NCBI RefSeq assembly: GCF_019800005.1 | Contig: NZ_JABGCL010000005.1 | Span: 186,001-250,000, forward strand | Length of the DNA: 64,000 bases | DNA from: Geminicoccus harenae | GTDB taxonomy: Bacteria > Pseudomonadota > Alphaproteobacteria > Geminicoccales > Geminicoccaceae | Direction of reading: 5' to 3' | Part shown: positions 41,012-54,551 of the stretch, piece by piece | Position numbering within the stretch: the first letter of the stretch is position 1 | Layout of the letters: every line of letters starts with the position of its first letter | Translations under genes and position numbers: made by a program | Notes under the pieces: model-generated | Databases searched by the model: none | What the model was told of the DNA's origin: nothing | The model's input: only the letters and a program-made list of their open reading frames with translations

Positions 41012-41296
41012 ATGCCGAGCCTGTCGTTCGACCCCCCGCCCCTCATGCCGGCCGAGCTGGCCGACCCGAGCGGGCTCCTGCGCGCCGCCCTGGCGCACGA
41101 CCAGGGCCACCCGCCGCGCGAGATCCTGCTAGCCTGGCTGCTGTCGCTGGCCCCGGGCATCGACCCGGCGCGGGCCGCGCGCGCCATGCTGCCGGACGGG
41201 GCGGGCGTCCCGGGCTCGATCGGGGCGGAGCTGGCCGAGGTGGCGCGCTGGCCGGAAGAGCGCCTCGCCGGCTATGCGCGCCGCCAGCGGCGCTGA
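41012..41296 (+). CDS. Unknown 94-residue protein under B12 riboswitch control
   Basis: The ATG at 41012 follows GGAGG by 6 nt and is the first gene after the cobalamin riboswitch. The protein is Pro/Ala/Leu-rich and helical (REILLAWLLSLAPGIDPARA, then ELAEVARWPEERLAGYA) without a signal peptide, cysteines or membrane segment. I do not recognise it. The riboswitch implies a role in cobalamin uptake, biosynthesis or a B12-independent alternative, but no such genes are adjacent on the plus strand. Confidence 0.8.
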   Translation: MPSLSFDPPPLMPAELADPSGLLRAALAHDQGHPPREILLAWLLSLAPGIDPARAARAMLPDGAGVPGSIGAELAEVARWPEERLAGYARRQRR

Positions 41297-41311
41297 CGCC
41301 GTCCCGGTCGT

Positions 41312-41773
41312 TCAGCGGCAGCTCGTGGTGGTGTCGGTGCCGAACAGGGTCAGCGGGTCGCTGCGGCTGTCCTCGTAGTCGTAGCGGCAGACGAGGCAGC
41401 GCTTGCCAATCGGGTCGCCATCGGCCAGCTCGATCTCGCTGCGCAGCACGCCACGGTCCTCCCAGCCATCCGGGTTCGCCTGCCGCTCGTCCTGGTCCAG
41501 CGCCTGGTCGGCCGTGCTGCTCATCGCGATGCGGCCAGGCATCGACGCCAGCCGCCACTCGGGTCCCCCCGGCGTCGCCGCCTGGTAGCGTGCCAGGCAA
41601 CTATCCAGCAGGGCCTGGGGGTCGCGCTTGAGCCGCTCCAGGGTCCGCGCCGCCCGGTGGCCCGGCTCGGCGGCACTCTCCCCGAGCAGACCCTCCTGCC
41701 GTTCCACCGGCGTGCCCGGCGCCCCGGCGCAGGCGGTGACGAGCAGGCAGGCCAGCGGCAGAAAGCGCCTCAC
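41312..41773 (-). CDS. Putative lipoprotein
   Basis: A 153-residue protein with a lipoprotein signal: RRF, hydrophobic core and lipobox VTAC with Cys15. Four further cysteines lie in the mature part (DSCLARY, KRCLVCRYDYED and the terminal TTSCR). The GTG start overlaps the glucokinase stop (GTGA), so both are co-translated. Starting at 41788 would put the lipobox deeper and lacks this coupling. The function is unknown. Confidence 0.75.
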   Translation of the reverse strand: MRRFLPLACLLVTACAGAPGTPVERQEGLLGESAAEPGHRAARTLERLKRDPQALLDSCLARYQAATPGGPEWRLASMPGRIAMSSTADQALDQDERQANPDGWEDRGVLRSEIELADGDPIGKRCLVCRYDYEDSRSDPLTLFGTDTTTSCR

Positions 41774-42426
41774 GCCTGGTCGTCCCACAGGCGGAAGCCA
41801 CCGATGAACGCGTTCTCGTTGTCGCCGATCCGGCAGCCCGCGGGCAGCTCCTTCAGCTTGCGGGCATTGCCGCCGCCCAGCACCACGTCGTCGATCAGGA
41901 GGGCCTCCTGGAACAGCCGCACCACCTTGTGGACATGGGCTTCCCAGCGGTCCCGCCCCCGCTTCTCCAGCCCACGATTGCCGACATAGTCCTCATAGGT
42001 GCGGTCCTTGCGGTAGGGCAGGTGCCCCAGCTCCATCGGGATGATCGTCCCGTCCACGATCATGGTGTTGCCGAGCCCGGTGCCGAGCCCCAGGAACAGC
42101 ATCTTGCCGCCTTCATAGGAGCCGATCGCCTGCATCACCGCGTCGTTGACCAGGCGCACCGGCACGCCGAAGGCCTGGGTGAAGTCGAACTCCATCCAGC
42201 CCGGCCCGAGATTGACCAGGTCCCGGACCACCCGGTTGCCCGCCACCGGGCCCGGGCAGCCGATGGAGATCCGGGTGTAGTTCCAGCCCGTGGCCAGGCG
42301 CTGCACGTCGGCCACGAGCTGCCCCGGGCGGTAGTCCGGCCCGGTCGGGGCCTTGCGGCGCTCGTCGTAGCCCTCGCAGCGCAACTTCACGTTGTTGCCG
42401 CCGACGTCCACCACCAGCGTCGCCAT
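41770..42426 (-). CDS. ROK-family glucokinase, possibly polyphosphate-dependent
   Basis: A 218-residue protein with the ATPase-fold elements of ROK sugar kinases: DVGGNNVKL at the N-terminus (phosphate 1), SIGCPGPVAGN, a VNDAVM catalytic region (Asp as base) and LFLGLGTGLGNTMI (phosphate 2). The short length and motif order resemble PpgK-type polyphosphate glucokinases. It would phosphorylate glucose to glucose 6-phosphate. The ATG at 42426 starts the conserved domain with a G-rich Shine-Dalgarno region upstream. The phosphate donor cannot be told from sequence. Confidence 0.8.
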   Translation of the reverse strand: MATLVVDVGGNNVKLRCEGYDERRKAPTGPDYRPGQLVADVQRLATGWNYTRISIGCPGPVAGNRVVRDLVNLGPGWMEFDFTQAFGVPVRLVNDAVMQAIGSYEGGKMLFLGLGTGLGNTMIVDGTIIPMELGHLPYRKDRTYEDYVGNRGLEKRGRDRWEAHVHKVVRLFQEALLIDDVVLGGGNARKLKELPAGCRIGDNENAFIGGFRLWDDQA

Positions 42427-42538
42427 CTCGCCCCCGCGCATTGGACCGCCTGGGGCTGCGTAGGTGGTGGCATCTGGCGCGTAAAGGGCCGAGGCAGCGG
42501 CAGCGCCCAGGCCCCGGCGGCGGCGTTGCGGGCAGACC

Positions 42539-45500
42539 TCAATGGCGGGCGACCAGCTTGCGCAGCGCCGCTTCGGGCATCGGCCGGGCCAGGACATAGC
42601 CCTGCACCTCGTCGCAGCCGAGCTCGCGCAGGAACTGGAGCTGCCGCTCGGTCTCCACGCCTTCGGCGATCACCCGCTTGCCCAGGCTGTGAGCGAGGTT
42701 GACCATGGCGGTGACGATCATGTCGTCGTCCGTGTCCCGGCCGATGTCGCGCACGAAGGACTGGTCGATCTTGATCTTGTCGACCGGGAAACGCTTGAGA
42801 TAGGCGAGCGAGCTGTAGCCCGTGCCGAAATCGTCCACCGCGAGGCGCACGCCCAGGTGGGCGATCCGGCGCAGCATCTCGGCGATCGCGTCGTTGGAGG
42901 GCTCGAACAGCAGGCTCTCGGTGATCTCGATCTCGAGCAGGTCGGGCGGGATGCCGCTCTCGGCGATCAGCTCGCGCAGGCTGGCCGCGAAATCGCCGTG
43001 GCGGAGCTGGGCCGCCGACAGGTTGACGCCGATGGCGAGCTCCTGGCCGGCATCCAGGCCGCGGCGGATCGCCCGGCAGGCCTCCTCCAGCACCCAGCGC
43101 CCCAGCGGCCGGATCAGGCCGGTGGATTCGGCCACCGGGATGAAGGCCTTGGGCGGGATCGGACCGCGCTCCGGGTGCTGCCAGCGCACCAGCGCCTCCG
43201 CCCCCACCGGCCGCCCGCCGCCGATCGAAAACTGCGGCTGGAACACCAGCGAGAGTTCGGAGCGCTCGATGGCGCGGCGCAGCTCCCGCTCCAGCGACTT
43301 CTTCTGCAGGACTTCCGCGTTCATCTGCTCCAGGAAGAACTGGAAGCGGTGGCCGCCCTCGGCCTTGGCCCGATAGAGCGCCAGGTCGGCGTTCTTGATG
43401 AGCTGGTCGGGGCTGTTCGCGTCGGCCGGGAACAGGGTGACGCCCAAGGACGAGGTGATGAACAGGTCGTGGTCGTCGATGGCGATCGCCTGGGCGATCG
43501 CGTCCAGGGCCTTCTGCGCCAGGACCGCCGCACCGTTGGCGCCGTTGCGGCTGGACAGGTCGGTCTGCACGATCGCGAACTCGTCGCCGCCCAGCCGCGC
43601 CAGCGTGTCGGTGCTGCGCAGGGTCCGGCGCAGCCGGTCGGCCACGATCTGCAGGAGCCGGTCGCCCGCGGGGTGGCCCAGCGTGTCGTTCACGTCCTTG
43701 AACTGGTCGAGGTCGAGCAGCATCAAGGCACCGTGCTTGCCGTCGCGCGCCGCCCTGGCCATGGCCGCTTCCAGCCGGTCCAGGAGCAGGGTGCGGTTGG
43801 GCAGTCCAGTCAGCCCGTCATGATGGACCAGGCGCTTGATCTCGGCTTCCGCACGGCGCCGGTCGGTCACGTCGCGCAGCACGGTCTGGAAGGCCTGGCG
43901 GCCGCCCTCGCGCAGGGCCGAGGTGGTGATCTCCACCTCCACGCGGCGGCCATCCAGCGTGATGATCGCCGTGGCGGCCGGGTCGGTGACGATCTCCTCG
44001 TGTTCGGCGCGCGCGAGCTGCTGTGCCAGCGACGGGCTGCCCTCGGGGGCGATCAGCTCCATGAGCCTGCGCCCGACCAGGTCGTCGGCCGAGCGCGCCG
44101 CCAGGATGCGCAGCGCCGACTGGTTGGCCAGCACCACGATCCCGTCCTCATGCATCAGGATCGCGTCGGGGGCGGTGTCGATCAGCCGGCGCCAGCGCTC
44201 CTCCGAGGCGGCGCGCCCGGCCTCCGCCGCACGATAGGCGGTCACGTCGATCAGGGTGACGACCGCCCCGGTGATCCCGGCTCGCGCGGTCTTGTGGGCG
44301 AGCACGCGGACGAGATAGCGGCTGGTTTCCCAGGACGGGATCTCGATCTCGGCGGGCTCGCCGCTCTCCAGGGTACGCAGGATCAAGGGCCCCAGCTCGC
44401 GGCTGCCGAGGCCGGCCATCACCGCGTCGAACGGGCGCCCCTCTGCGGGGCCGTCCAGCCGCAGCATGCGCCCGGCGATCGGCGCGCAGCGCCGGACCCG
44501 CAGGTCGCGATCGACGAACACCACGCCGACATCGATCGAATCCAGCAGGCTCGTGATGTCGCCGGTGAGCTGCTCCAGCTCCGCGATCTTCTGGCGATGG
44601 GCGCTGTCCACCCGCACGAGTTCCTCGGTCAGCGCCTTCAGGTCGGACGCATAGGCCTCCAGCTCGTCATGGGCCTGCTTCAGATCGTCGAAGGCCGCCT
44701 GGAGGCGCTCGTTGCCGAGCTCCAGCCGCTCCACCGCCGCCTTCAGGTGCAGGCGCGAGGCGCCGAGCTGGCTGGCCAGCACCGAGCTGCGGTCCGCGGC
44801 GGGGCCCAGCGGGATCGGCCTGGCCTGGATCGGCCCCTGCAGCGGCCGGCTGGGTCCTGCCAGCACCAGGACGTGCGGCAGGCCCTGCTCGGGCGAGTCC
44901 AGCGGGACGAACAGGAGATCGACCAGGCAGGTCAGGCCGGGCGCTGCGTCGAATGGCAAATGGAGCAGCCGCTGGGGCGTGGAACTCGCCCGGGCGGCCT
45001 GGAGGGTCTCGCCGACGGGCGGCTGCATCGCCGGCGGCAGCGCGCCCAGCGGACATTCCGTGCCCGGCATCTGGACCAGCAGGGGATGGGTGCCGTAGAG
45101 CGGCAGGATCCGGTCCTGCGGGTCGATCAGGCAGGCGGCGGTGCCGGCGGTCAGCCGCGCCAGCACCTCGCCGGTCCAGGCCGTGGCGGGCTCGGCCAGC
45201 CCCTGGCTGCTGCCCAGCCGGGCGGTCCAGAAATCGGCGAGCCAGCCCGGCAGCCTGGTGGTCGGCATGCTCAGGCGCAGCCCGTCCGGCCCGGCCAGCT
45301 CGACCGAGCTGCCGTCGCCGCGTGCGCACAGGCCGCCGGCGGCACGGATGGAATCAGCCAGCGTGCTGCTGCCCTGGCTGTTGCCCTGGCCCAGCAGGAG
45401 GTGGGCGATCCGGTCCCCCGGCCCCAGCGCCGGCCCGGGCCTGGATCCCGACGGGGGCCGACCTGGCGGCAGATGTCGCCAGTGGCCGTCGTCCCGGACG

Positions 45501-45799
45501 ATCCGGGCGGGATCGGCAAGGCGGGTGATCCGGTCCGCCAGGATGGTCTGCCCGGCAGCCCCGGCCTCGCCCGGCAGGCCTGTGCCCCCCGGCGGGGGCA
45601 CCACCAGCAGCCAGGCGATGCCGGACCGGTCCGGCCGATGGGCGAGGACGCGCTCCGCCAGGTCCAGCGCACCCGGCATCGGCTCGACAATGGTCAGGAA
45701 GCGTGCCGGAGCATCGGCGGACGATACGTCATGCTGCCAATCGGCAGACAGATCTGGCCCTGGTTCGGCGGATATGATCATCGTCGCCCAACTGTCCAA
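42539..45799 (-). CDS. Diguanylate cyclase/phosphodiesterase (PAS-GGDEF-EAL) with CheB/CheR-derived N-terminus
   Basis: A 1,086-residue soluble signalling protein. Residues about 1-190 look like a degenerate CheB methylesterase; about 340-415 is a coiled coil (LGNERLQAAFDDLKQAHDEL). The PAS domain near 415-520 (LLDSIDVGVVFVDRDLRVRR) is of the type found in CheB-CheR fusion proteins. A second PAS is at about 535-650. The GGDEF motif RLGGDEF near 737 is intact, so c-di-GMP synthesis is possible, and the EAL domain begins near 868 (EALVRW) with NLSAAQLRHGD, EITESLL, DDFGTGYSS and KIDQSFV intact for c-di-GMP hydrolysis. No membrane segments are seen. Confidence 0.9.
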   Translation of the reverse strand: MDSWATMIISAEPGPDLSADWQHDVSSADAPARFLTIVEPMPGALDLAERVLAHRPDRSGIAWLLVVPPPGGTGLPGEAGAAGQTILADRITRLADPARIVRDDGHWRHLPPGRPPSGSRPGPALGPGDRIAHLLLGQGNSQGSSTLADSIRAAGGLCARGDGSSVELAGPDGLRLSMPTTRLPGWLADFWTARLGSSQGLAEPATAWTGEVLARLTAGTAACLIDPQDRILPLYGTHPLLVQMPGTECPLGALPPAMQPPVGETLQAARASSTPQRLLHLPFDAAPGLTCLVDLLFVPLDSPEQGLPHVLVLAGPSRPLQGPIQARPIPLGPAADRSSVLASQLGASRLHLKAAVERLELGNERLQAAFDDLKQAHDELEAYASDLKALTEELVRVDSAHRQKIAELEQLTGDITSLLDSIDVGVVFVDRDLRVRRCAPIAGRMLRLDGPAEGRPFDAVMAGLGSRELGPLILRTLESGEPAEIEIPSWETSRYLVRVLAHKTARAGITGAVVTLIDVTAYRAAEAGRAASEERWRRLIDTAPDAILMHEDGIVVLANQSALRILAARSADDLVGRRLMELIAPEGSPSLAQQLARAEHEEIVTDPAATAIITLDGRRVEVEITTSALREGGRQAFQTVLRDVTDRRRAEAEIKRLVHHDGLTGLPNRTLLLDRLEAAMARAARDGKHGALMLLDLDQFKDVNDTLGHPAGDRLLQIVADRLRRTLRSTDTLARLGGDEFAIVQTDLSSRNGANGAAVLAQKALDAIAQAIAIDDHDLFITSSLGVTLFPADANSPDQLIKNADLALYRAKAEGGHRFQFFLEQMNAEVLQKKSLERELRRAIERSELSLVFQPQFSIGGGRPVGAEALVRWQHPERGPIPPKAFIPVAESTGLIRPLGRWVLEEACRAIRRGLDAGQELAIGVNLSAAQLRHGDFAASLRELIAESGIPPDLLEIEITESLLFEPSNDAIAEMLRRIAHLGVRLAVDDFGTGYSSLAYLKRFPVDKIKIDQSFVRDIGRDTDDDMIVTAMVNLAHSLGKRVIAEGVETERQLQFLRELGCDEVQGYVLARPMPEAALRKLVARH

Positions 45800-45937
45800 T
45801 GCTGCCGCAGATTGGTCGAGTACCGGGTCGGCTTGTCAACTCCAGATTACAAACCGTTAGTCTTATCTCGCGGAAATGGGAAGACCCCGGAAGCCCGGGC
45901 ACTCGGTCGAGCGCCCGGTTTCCGGGTTGCGCCGGGA

Positions 45938-47713
<1,776 letters not shown>

Positions 47714-47797
47714 GAGAGACCTCCCTGTCTCTTCCCTGTTCCCGTCGATCGCCGCCGCCGGTCCGGGAACTGTCCCGGCGGGCGTGGCCCGGTGCCG

Positions 47798-48091
47798 TCA
47801 GCCGAAGCGCAGCACCAGGGCGAACCACAACACTGCCAGGATCGACGCCCACCACAAGGGCGACGCCACCAGGGCCAGCCAGGCGAGGTGGATCCAGGCA
47901 GCGCCCAACAGCCCGATGAACACCCGGTCGCCGCGGGTAGTCGTCATCGGCAGGAAGCCTTTGCGCTCGATCGTGGGATAGGCGAACTGCAGCCCGGTCA
48001 TGACCAGGAGCAGGAGCGCCACCCCGGCGAAGAACAGCCCCACCGGCATCGTCCAGGCCATCGAGCGGATCAGGGTCGCGAGTGCCTCCAT
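47798..48091 (-). CDS. glpU: Small membrane protein GlpU (DUF2160)
   Basis: A 97-residue protein with three predicted membrane segments (MPVGLFFAGVALLLLVMTGL, VFIGLLGAAWIHLAWLALVA and WWASILAVLWFALVL). It lies between permease GlpQ and GlpV, the position of GlpU in Rhizobium-type glycerol transporters. The exact role is not established. A GC-rich inverted repeat between it and glpV could stabilise the messages. Confidence 0.85.
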   Translation of the reverse strand: MEALATLIRSMAWTMPVGLFFAGVALLLLVMTGLQFAYPTIERKGFLPMTTTRGDRVFIGLLGAAWIHLAWLALVASPLWWASILAVLWFALVLRFG

Positions 48092-48102
48092 CTGCGCCTC
48101 CG

Positions 48103-49769
<1,667 letters not shown>

Positions 49770-49795
49770 GGCCAGCCTCCCCCCTCGTTCCCGTT

Positions 49796-50872
<1,077 letters not shown>

Positions 50873-50876
50873 GAGC

Positions 50877-51959
50877 TCAGCCTCCCCGGCCACGGACCGG
50901 TGCCGCCCGCACCCGGCCATCCGACCCGAACGCATAGAGCCGGGTCGGGTCCAGATAGACGGTCACTGGCTCGCCCAGCCCATGCTCGTGCACGCCTTCC
51001 TCCTGCACCACCCAGTCCAGCGCCTCGGCATGGACGTGGACGAAGGTTTCCGAGCCGGAGATGTCGGCCAGCTCCACCCGGGCAGGCAGGGAGGGCAGGC
51101 CGGGCTTGGGCCGGAGCGACAGGTGCAGGGCGCGGATGCCGAAGCGGTAGGCACCGTCCTCCAGCGTACCCAGATGGCCGGTGAGCGGCAGCTCCAGCCC
51201 CTGCGGAAAGCGGGCGATACCGCCCCTGACCTCGACGCTCACCAGGTTCATCGGCGGGTCGCTGAACACCTCCGCCACCGCCTCGGAGGCCGGATTGTGA
51301 TAGACCTGGGCGGTCGGTCCCGTCTGGAGCACCCGGCCCTCGTGCATCACCAGCACCGAGCCGCCCATGGTCAGCGCCTCCAGCGGCTCGGTGGTGGAAT
51401 AGACCACCACCGCACCACGCCGCTCGAACAGGGCGCGCAGCTCGGTACGCAGCTCCTCGCGCAGCTTGTAGTCGAGATTGACCAGGGGCTCGTCCAGGAG
51501 CAGCAGGCGGGCATCCTTGGCCAGGGCGCGGGCAATCGCGGTGCGCTGCTGCTGGCCGCCCGACAGCTCCGCCGGCAGCCGGTCGAGCAGATGGTCGATA
51601 TGGAGGAGGCTCGCCACCTCGCGCACCCGGCGCTCGATCGCGCCGCGCTCCTCGCCCTTGAGGCGCAGGGGCGAGGCGATGTTCTCGAACACGCTGAGCG
51701 AGGGGTAGTTGATGAACTGCTGATAAACGAAGGCGACGCTGCGCCGGCGCACCGGCACGCCGGTCACGTCCTGCCCGTCCTGGAGGACTCGCCCGGCGCT
51801 CGGCGCGTCCAGCCCGGCCATCAGCCGCATCAGCGAGGTCTTGCCGGCCCCTGTCGGCCCCAGCAGCACGTGCAGCCCCGGTTCGAGCAGGGCATCCACC
51901 GGATGAAGATGGGTGCTGCCGCCGACCGTTCTGGCGATGCTCTGGAGCTGGAGGCTCAT
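50877..51959 (-). CDS. glpS: Glycerol ABC transporter ATPase GlpS
   Basis: A 360-residue ATPase with canonical motifs: Walker A GPTGAGKTSLM, signature LSGGQQQRTAIARAL, Walker B RLLLLDEPLVNLD. The H-loop histidine is replaced: the region reads VVYSTTEPLEALTMGG. GlpS and GlpT thus complement each other as an asymmetric pair. The ATG overlaps the glpD stop (ATGA). Confidence 0.9.
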   Translation of the reverse strand: MSLQLQSIARTVGGSTHLHPVDALLEPGLHVLLGPTGAGKTSLMRLMAGLDAPSAGRVLQDGQDVTGVPVRRRSVAFVYQQFINYPSLSVFENIASPLRLKGEERGAIERRVREVASLLHIDHLLDRLPAELSGGQQQRTAIARALAKDARLLLLDEPLVNLDYKLREELRTELRALFERRGAVVVYSTTEPLEALTMGGSVLVMHEGRVLQTGPTAQVYHNPASEAVAEVFSDPPMNLVSVEVRGGIARFPQGLELPLTGHLGTLEDGAYRFGIRALHLSLRPKPGLPSLPARVELADISGSETFVHVHAEALDWVVQEEGVHEHGLGEPVTVYLDPTRLYAFGSDGRVRAAPVRGRGG

Positions 51960-53470
51960 GCCGCGTCCACCGCCGATGCCGCCCGTGGTTTTTCGAGCCG
52001 CGCCCGCAGGCGCTGCACCTCCTCGTCTTCGAGGAAGAGGCCTAGCTTGCTGCGGCGCCACAGAATGTCCTCGGCCGTGCGGGCCCATTCCTGCTCGACC
52101 AGGTAGTGGACCTCCGCCTCGTGCAGGTCGGCGCCGTAGCAGGGGCCGAGATCGTCCAGGCTCTGCGCATTGCCCAGGATCCGCGCGACCCGCGTGCCAT
52201 AGGCCGCGACCAGCCGCCTCCCCAGGCGCTCGGGCAGCCAGGGGTGGCGGCGGCGCAGCCCGGCCAGGAACGAGTCGGGGTCGGCCAGGTCGCCGCCCGG
52301 CAGGGGCATGGCCGCGGTCCAGTCGGGCCGGTGTACGCCCAGGAGCGGTGCCAGCTTCTGCACCGCATGCTCGGCGAGCTTGCGGTAGGTCGTGATCTTG
52401 CCGCCGAAGATCGAGAGCAGGGGAGGCGCACCGTCCGGCGCGTTCAGGTCGAACGTGTAATCGCGGGTCACCGCGGACGGGTTGGCCGAGGCGTCGTCGT
52501 AGAGCGGCCGCACCCCGGCATAGGACCAGACGATGTCGCTCTCGGCCACCTGCTTCCTGAAGTGGCGGTTGACCACCCGGAGCAGGTAGGCGGTCTCCTC
52601 GGGGGAGATCCGCACGTCCTGCGGCGGGCCGTCATAGGGGATGTCGGTCGTGCCGATCAGGCTGAACTCGCCCAGCCACGGGATCACGAACACGATGCGC
52701 CGGTCGTCGTTCTGCAGGATATAGGCGTGCGGCCCGTCATGGAGGCGGCGGGTCACGATGTGCGAGCCCTTGACCAGCCGCACCCGGCTCTTGGTGTCGA
52801 GCTTCAGGTCGTGCTGGAGGAAGTCCGAGACCCAGGGGCCGGCCGCGTTGACCAGGGCCCGCGCCCGGACCGTGCGCACCGCCCCGCTGGCTAGGTCCTC
52901 CAGCTCCGCCACCCAGCGCCGGCCCTCGCGCGCCGCATGGCGGCAGCGCGTGCCGGTCAGGATCTCCGCTCCCAGGTCCTGGGCCGCCAGCGCGTTCAAG
53001 ACCACCAGCCGGCTGTCGTCGACCTGGGCGTCCGAATAATAGAAGGCCTGCTTCACCCAGTCCTGGAGCGGGCGGCCTTCCGGCGTGTCGCCCAGGCGTG
53101 CCCGGCCCGAGGCCGGCAGGATCTGGCGGCCGCCCAGATGGTCGTAGAGGAACAGGCCCAGCCGGATCAGCCAGGCCGGGCGCTGCTCCGGGCTGTGCGG
53201 CAGCACGAAGCGCAGGGGCCGCACCAGCATCGGTGCTGCGTGCAGCAGCACCTCGCGCTCCAGCAGCGCCTCGCGCACCAGCCGGAACTCGTAATATTCG
53301 AGATAGCGCAGCCCGCCATGGATCAGCTTGGACGACCAGGACGAGGTATGGGCGGCGAGATCGTCCTTCTCGCAGAGCAGCACGGACAGTCCGCGGCCTG
53401 CCGCGTCACGGGCAATGCCGGCACCGTTGATGCCGCCGCCCACCACGAGTAGGTCGAACTCTTCCCGCAT
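51956..53470 (-). CDS. glpD: Aerobic glycerol-3-phosphate dehydrogenase
   Basis: A 504-residue FAD enzyme: the Rossmann motif VVGGGINGAGIARDAAGRG starts near residue 9, followed by SSWSSKLIHGGLRYLE and GDTDIPY-like LIGTTDIPYDGPP, typical for GlpD. It oxidises glycerol 3-phosphate to dihydroxyacetone phosphate at the inner membrane and feeds electrons to quinone. It is the first gene of the glpDSTPQUV operon; its length matches E. coli GlpD (501). Confidence 0.95.
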   Translation of the reverse strand: MREEFDLLVVGGGINGAGIARDAAGRGLSVLLCEKDDLAAHTSSWSSKLIHGGLRYLEYYEFRLVREALLEREVLLHAAPMLVRPLRFVLPHSPEQRPAWLIRLGLFLYDHLGGRQILPASGRARLGDTPEGRPLQDWVKQAFYYSDAQVDDSRLVVLNALAAQDLGAEILTGTRCRHAAREGRRWVAELEDLASGAVRTVRARALVNAAGPWVSDFLQHDLKLDTKSRVRLVKGSHIVTRRLHDGPHAYILQNDDRRIVFVIPWLGEFSLIGTTDIPYDGPPQDVRISPEETAYLLRVVNRHFRKQVAESDIVWSYAGVRPLYDDASANPSAVTRDYTFDLNAPDGAPPLLSIFGGKITTYRKLAEHAVQKLAPLLGVHRPDWTAAMPLPGGDLADPDSFLAGLRRRHPWLPERLGRRLVAAYGTRVARILGNAQSLDDLGPCYGADLHEAEVHYLVEQEWARTAEDILWRRSKLGLFLEDEEVQRLRARLEKPRAASAVDAA

Positions 53471-53624
53471 GCCCCGCGCGTCCCCACAGTTCCTCGGGCG
53501 GCCGTCACCGATGCCGCCGCGAAAAAGAACGTGTCGTGCCCGGCTGTTCGCCGCCCTGATGCTTCCTGGCGTATCGTGCTTGCCGCGGGTTCACAAATGA
53601 AAACTCGCTGGGCGAAAACGAACT

Positions 53625-54395
53625 TCAGCCCGTCCCGCCGGCGACATGGACCCGCACGTCCGCCGCCGCTAGCACCGCCTGCCAGGGCTCCGGCGGTGGC
53701 TGGTCGGTGAACAGGTCCTGGACCTGGCCCAGATGGCCCATGCGGACCAGGGCCTTGCGCCCGAACTTGCTCGCGTCGCAGGCAAGGAGGACGCGCCGGC
53801 TGTTGGCGACGATCGCCTGGGCCACCCGCACCTCACGATAGTCGTAGTCGAGCAGCGAGCCGTCCGGGTCGATGCCGCTGATGCCGATCACGCCGTAATC
53901 GACCTTGAACTGGCGGATCAGGTCGACCGCCGCCTCGCCGACGATGCCCCGGTCGCGCGAGCGCACCACGCCGCCGGCGATGATCACCTCGAAGCTGGCG
54001 TTCTGAGAGAGCAGGCTCGCCACGTTCAGGTTGTTGGTGATGACCTTGAGCTCGGCGTGGTCGAGCAGGGCGCGGGCGACCTCCTCGGTGGTCGTGCCGA
54101 TATTGATGAACAGCGAGGCGTGGTTGGGGATCGCCTGGGCGACGAGCTGGCCGATCCGCCGCTTGGCCTCGACGTTCAGGACCTGCCGGTCGGCATAGGC
54201 GACGTTCTCGACCGAGGAAGTCAGTCCGGCGCCGCCATGATAGCGCTGCAGCAGGTTCTGCTCGCACAGCTCAGACAGGTCGCGGCGGATGGTCTGCGGC
54301 GTGACCCGGAGGTCGGCGGCGAGCTGGTCCACCGAGACATAGCCGGTGCGCCTGGCGCGTTCGAGGATCCGCTCGCGGCGGTCGCGGGTCGACAC
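53625..54395 (-). CDS. glpR: DeoR-family repressor of the glycerol operon
   Basis: A 256-residue regulator with an N-terminal winged helix (YVSVDQLAADLRVTPQTIRR, DLSELCEQNLLQRYHGGA) and the DeoR sensor domain (LFINIGTTTEEVARALLDHA, later GIDPDGSLLDYDYREV). It precedes glpD by 150 bp in the same direction; the ligand is probably glycerol 3-phosphate. No clear operator could be read in the gap. Confidence 0.9.
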   Translation of the reverse strand: MSTRDRRERILERARRTGYVSVDQLAADLRVTPQTIRRDLSELCEQNLLQRYHGGAGLTSSVENVAYADRQVLNVEAKRRIGQLVAQAIPNHASLFINIGTTTEEVARALLDHAELKVITNNLNVASLLSQNASFEVIIAGGVVRSRDRGIVGEAAVDLIRQFKVDYGVIGISGIDPDGSLLDYDYREVRVAQAIVANSRRVLLACDASKFGRKALVRMGHLGQVQDLFTDQPPPEPWQAVLAAADVRVHVAGGTG

Positions 54396-54490
54396 GGGTG
54401 GGTTCGGCCTCCGCTGGGTTGCAGGTGCCCCGACCGTTTATGCCCCCTCCGGCGACGGGGCCAGAGCGGCGTGGCCGGCGGTGCCAAAGC

Positions 54491-54520
54491 AAAAAGGCCG
54501 CCCCGGCGAGGGGCGGCCTT
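54491..54520 (-). terminator. Terminator after the catalase gene
   Basis: On the minus strand AAGGCCGCCCC pairs with GGGGCGGCCTT around a 5-nt loop and is followed by TTT. It lies 30 nt after the catalase stop and would also work weakly in the other direction. Confidence 0.9.
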
Positions 54521-54551
54521 CCTGGAAACCCGGATGGTAAGCCTGAGAGGC

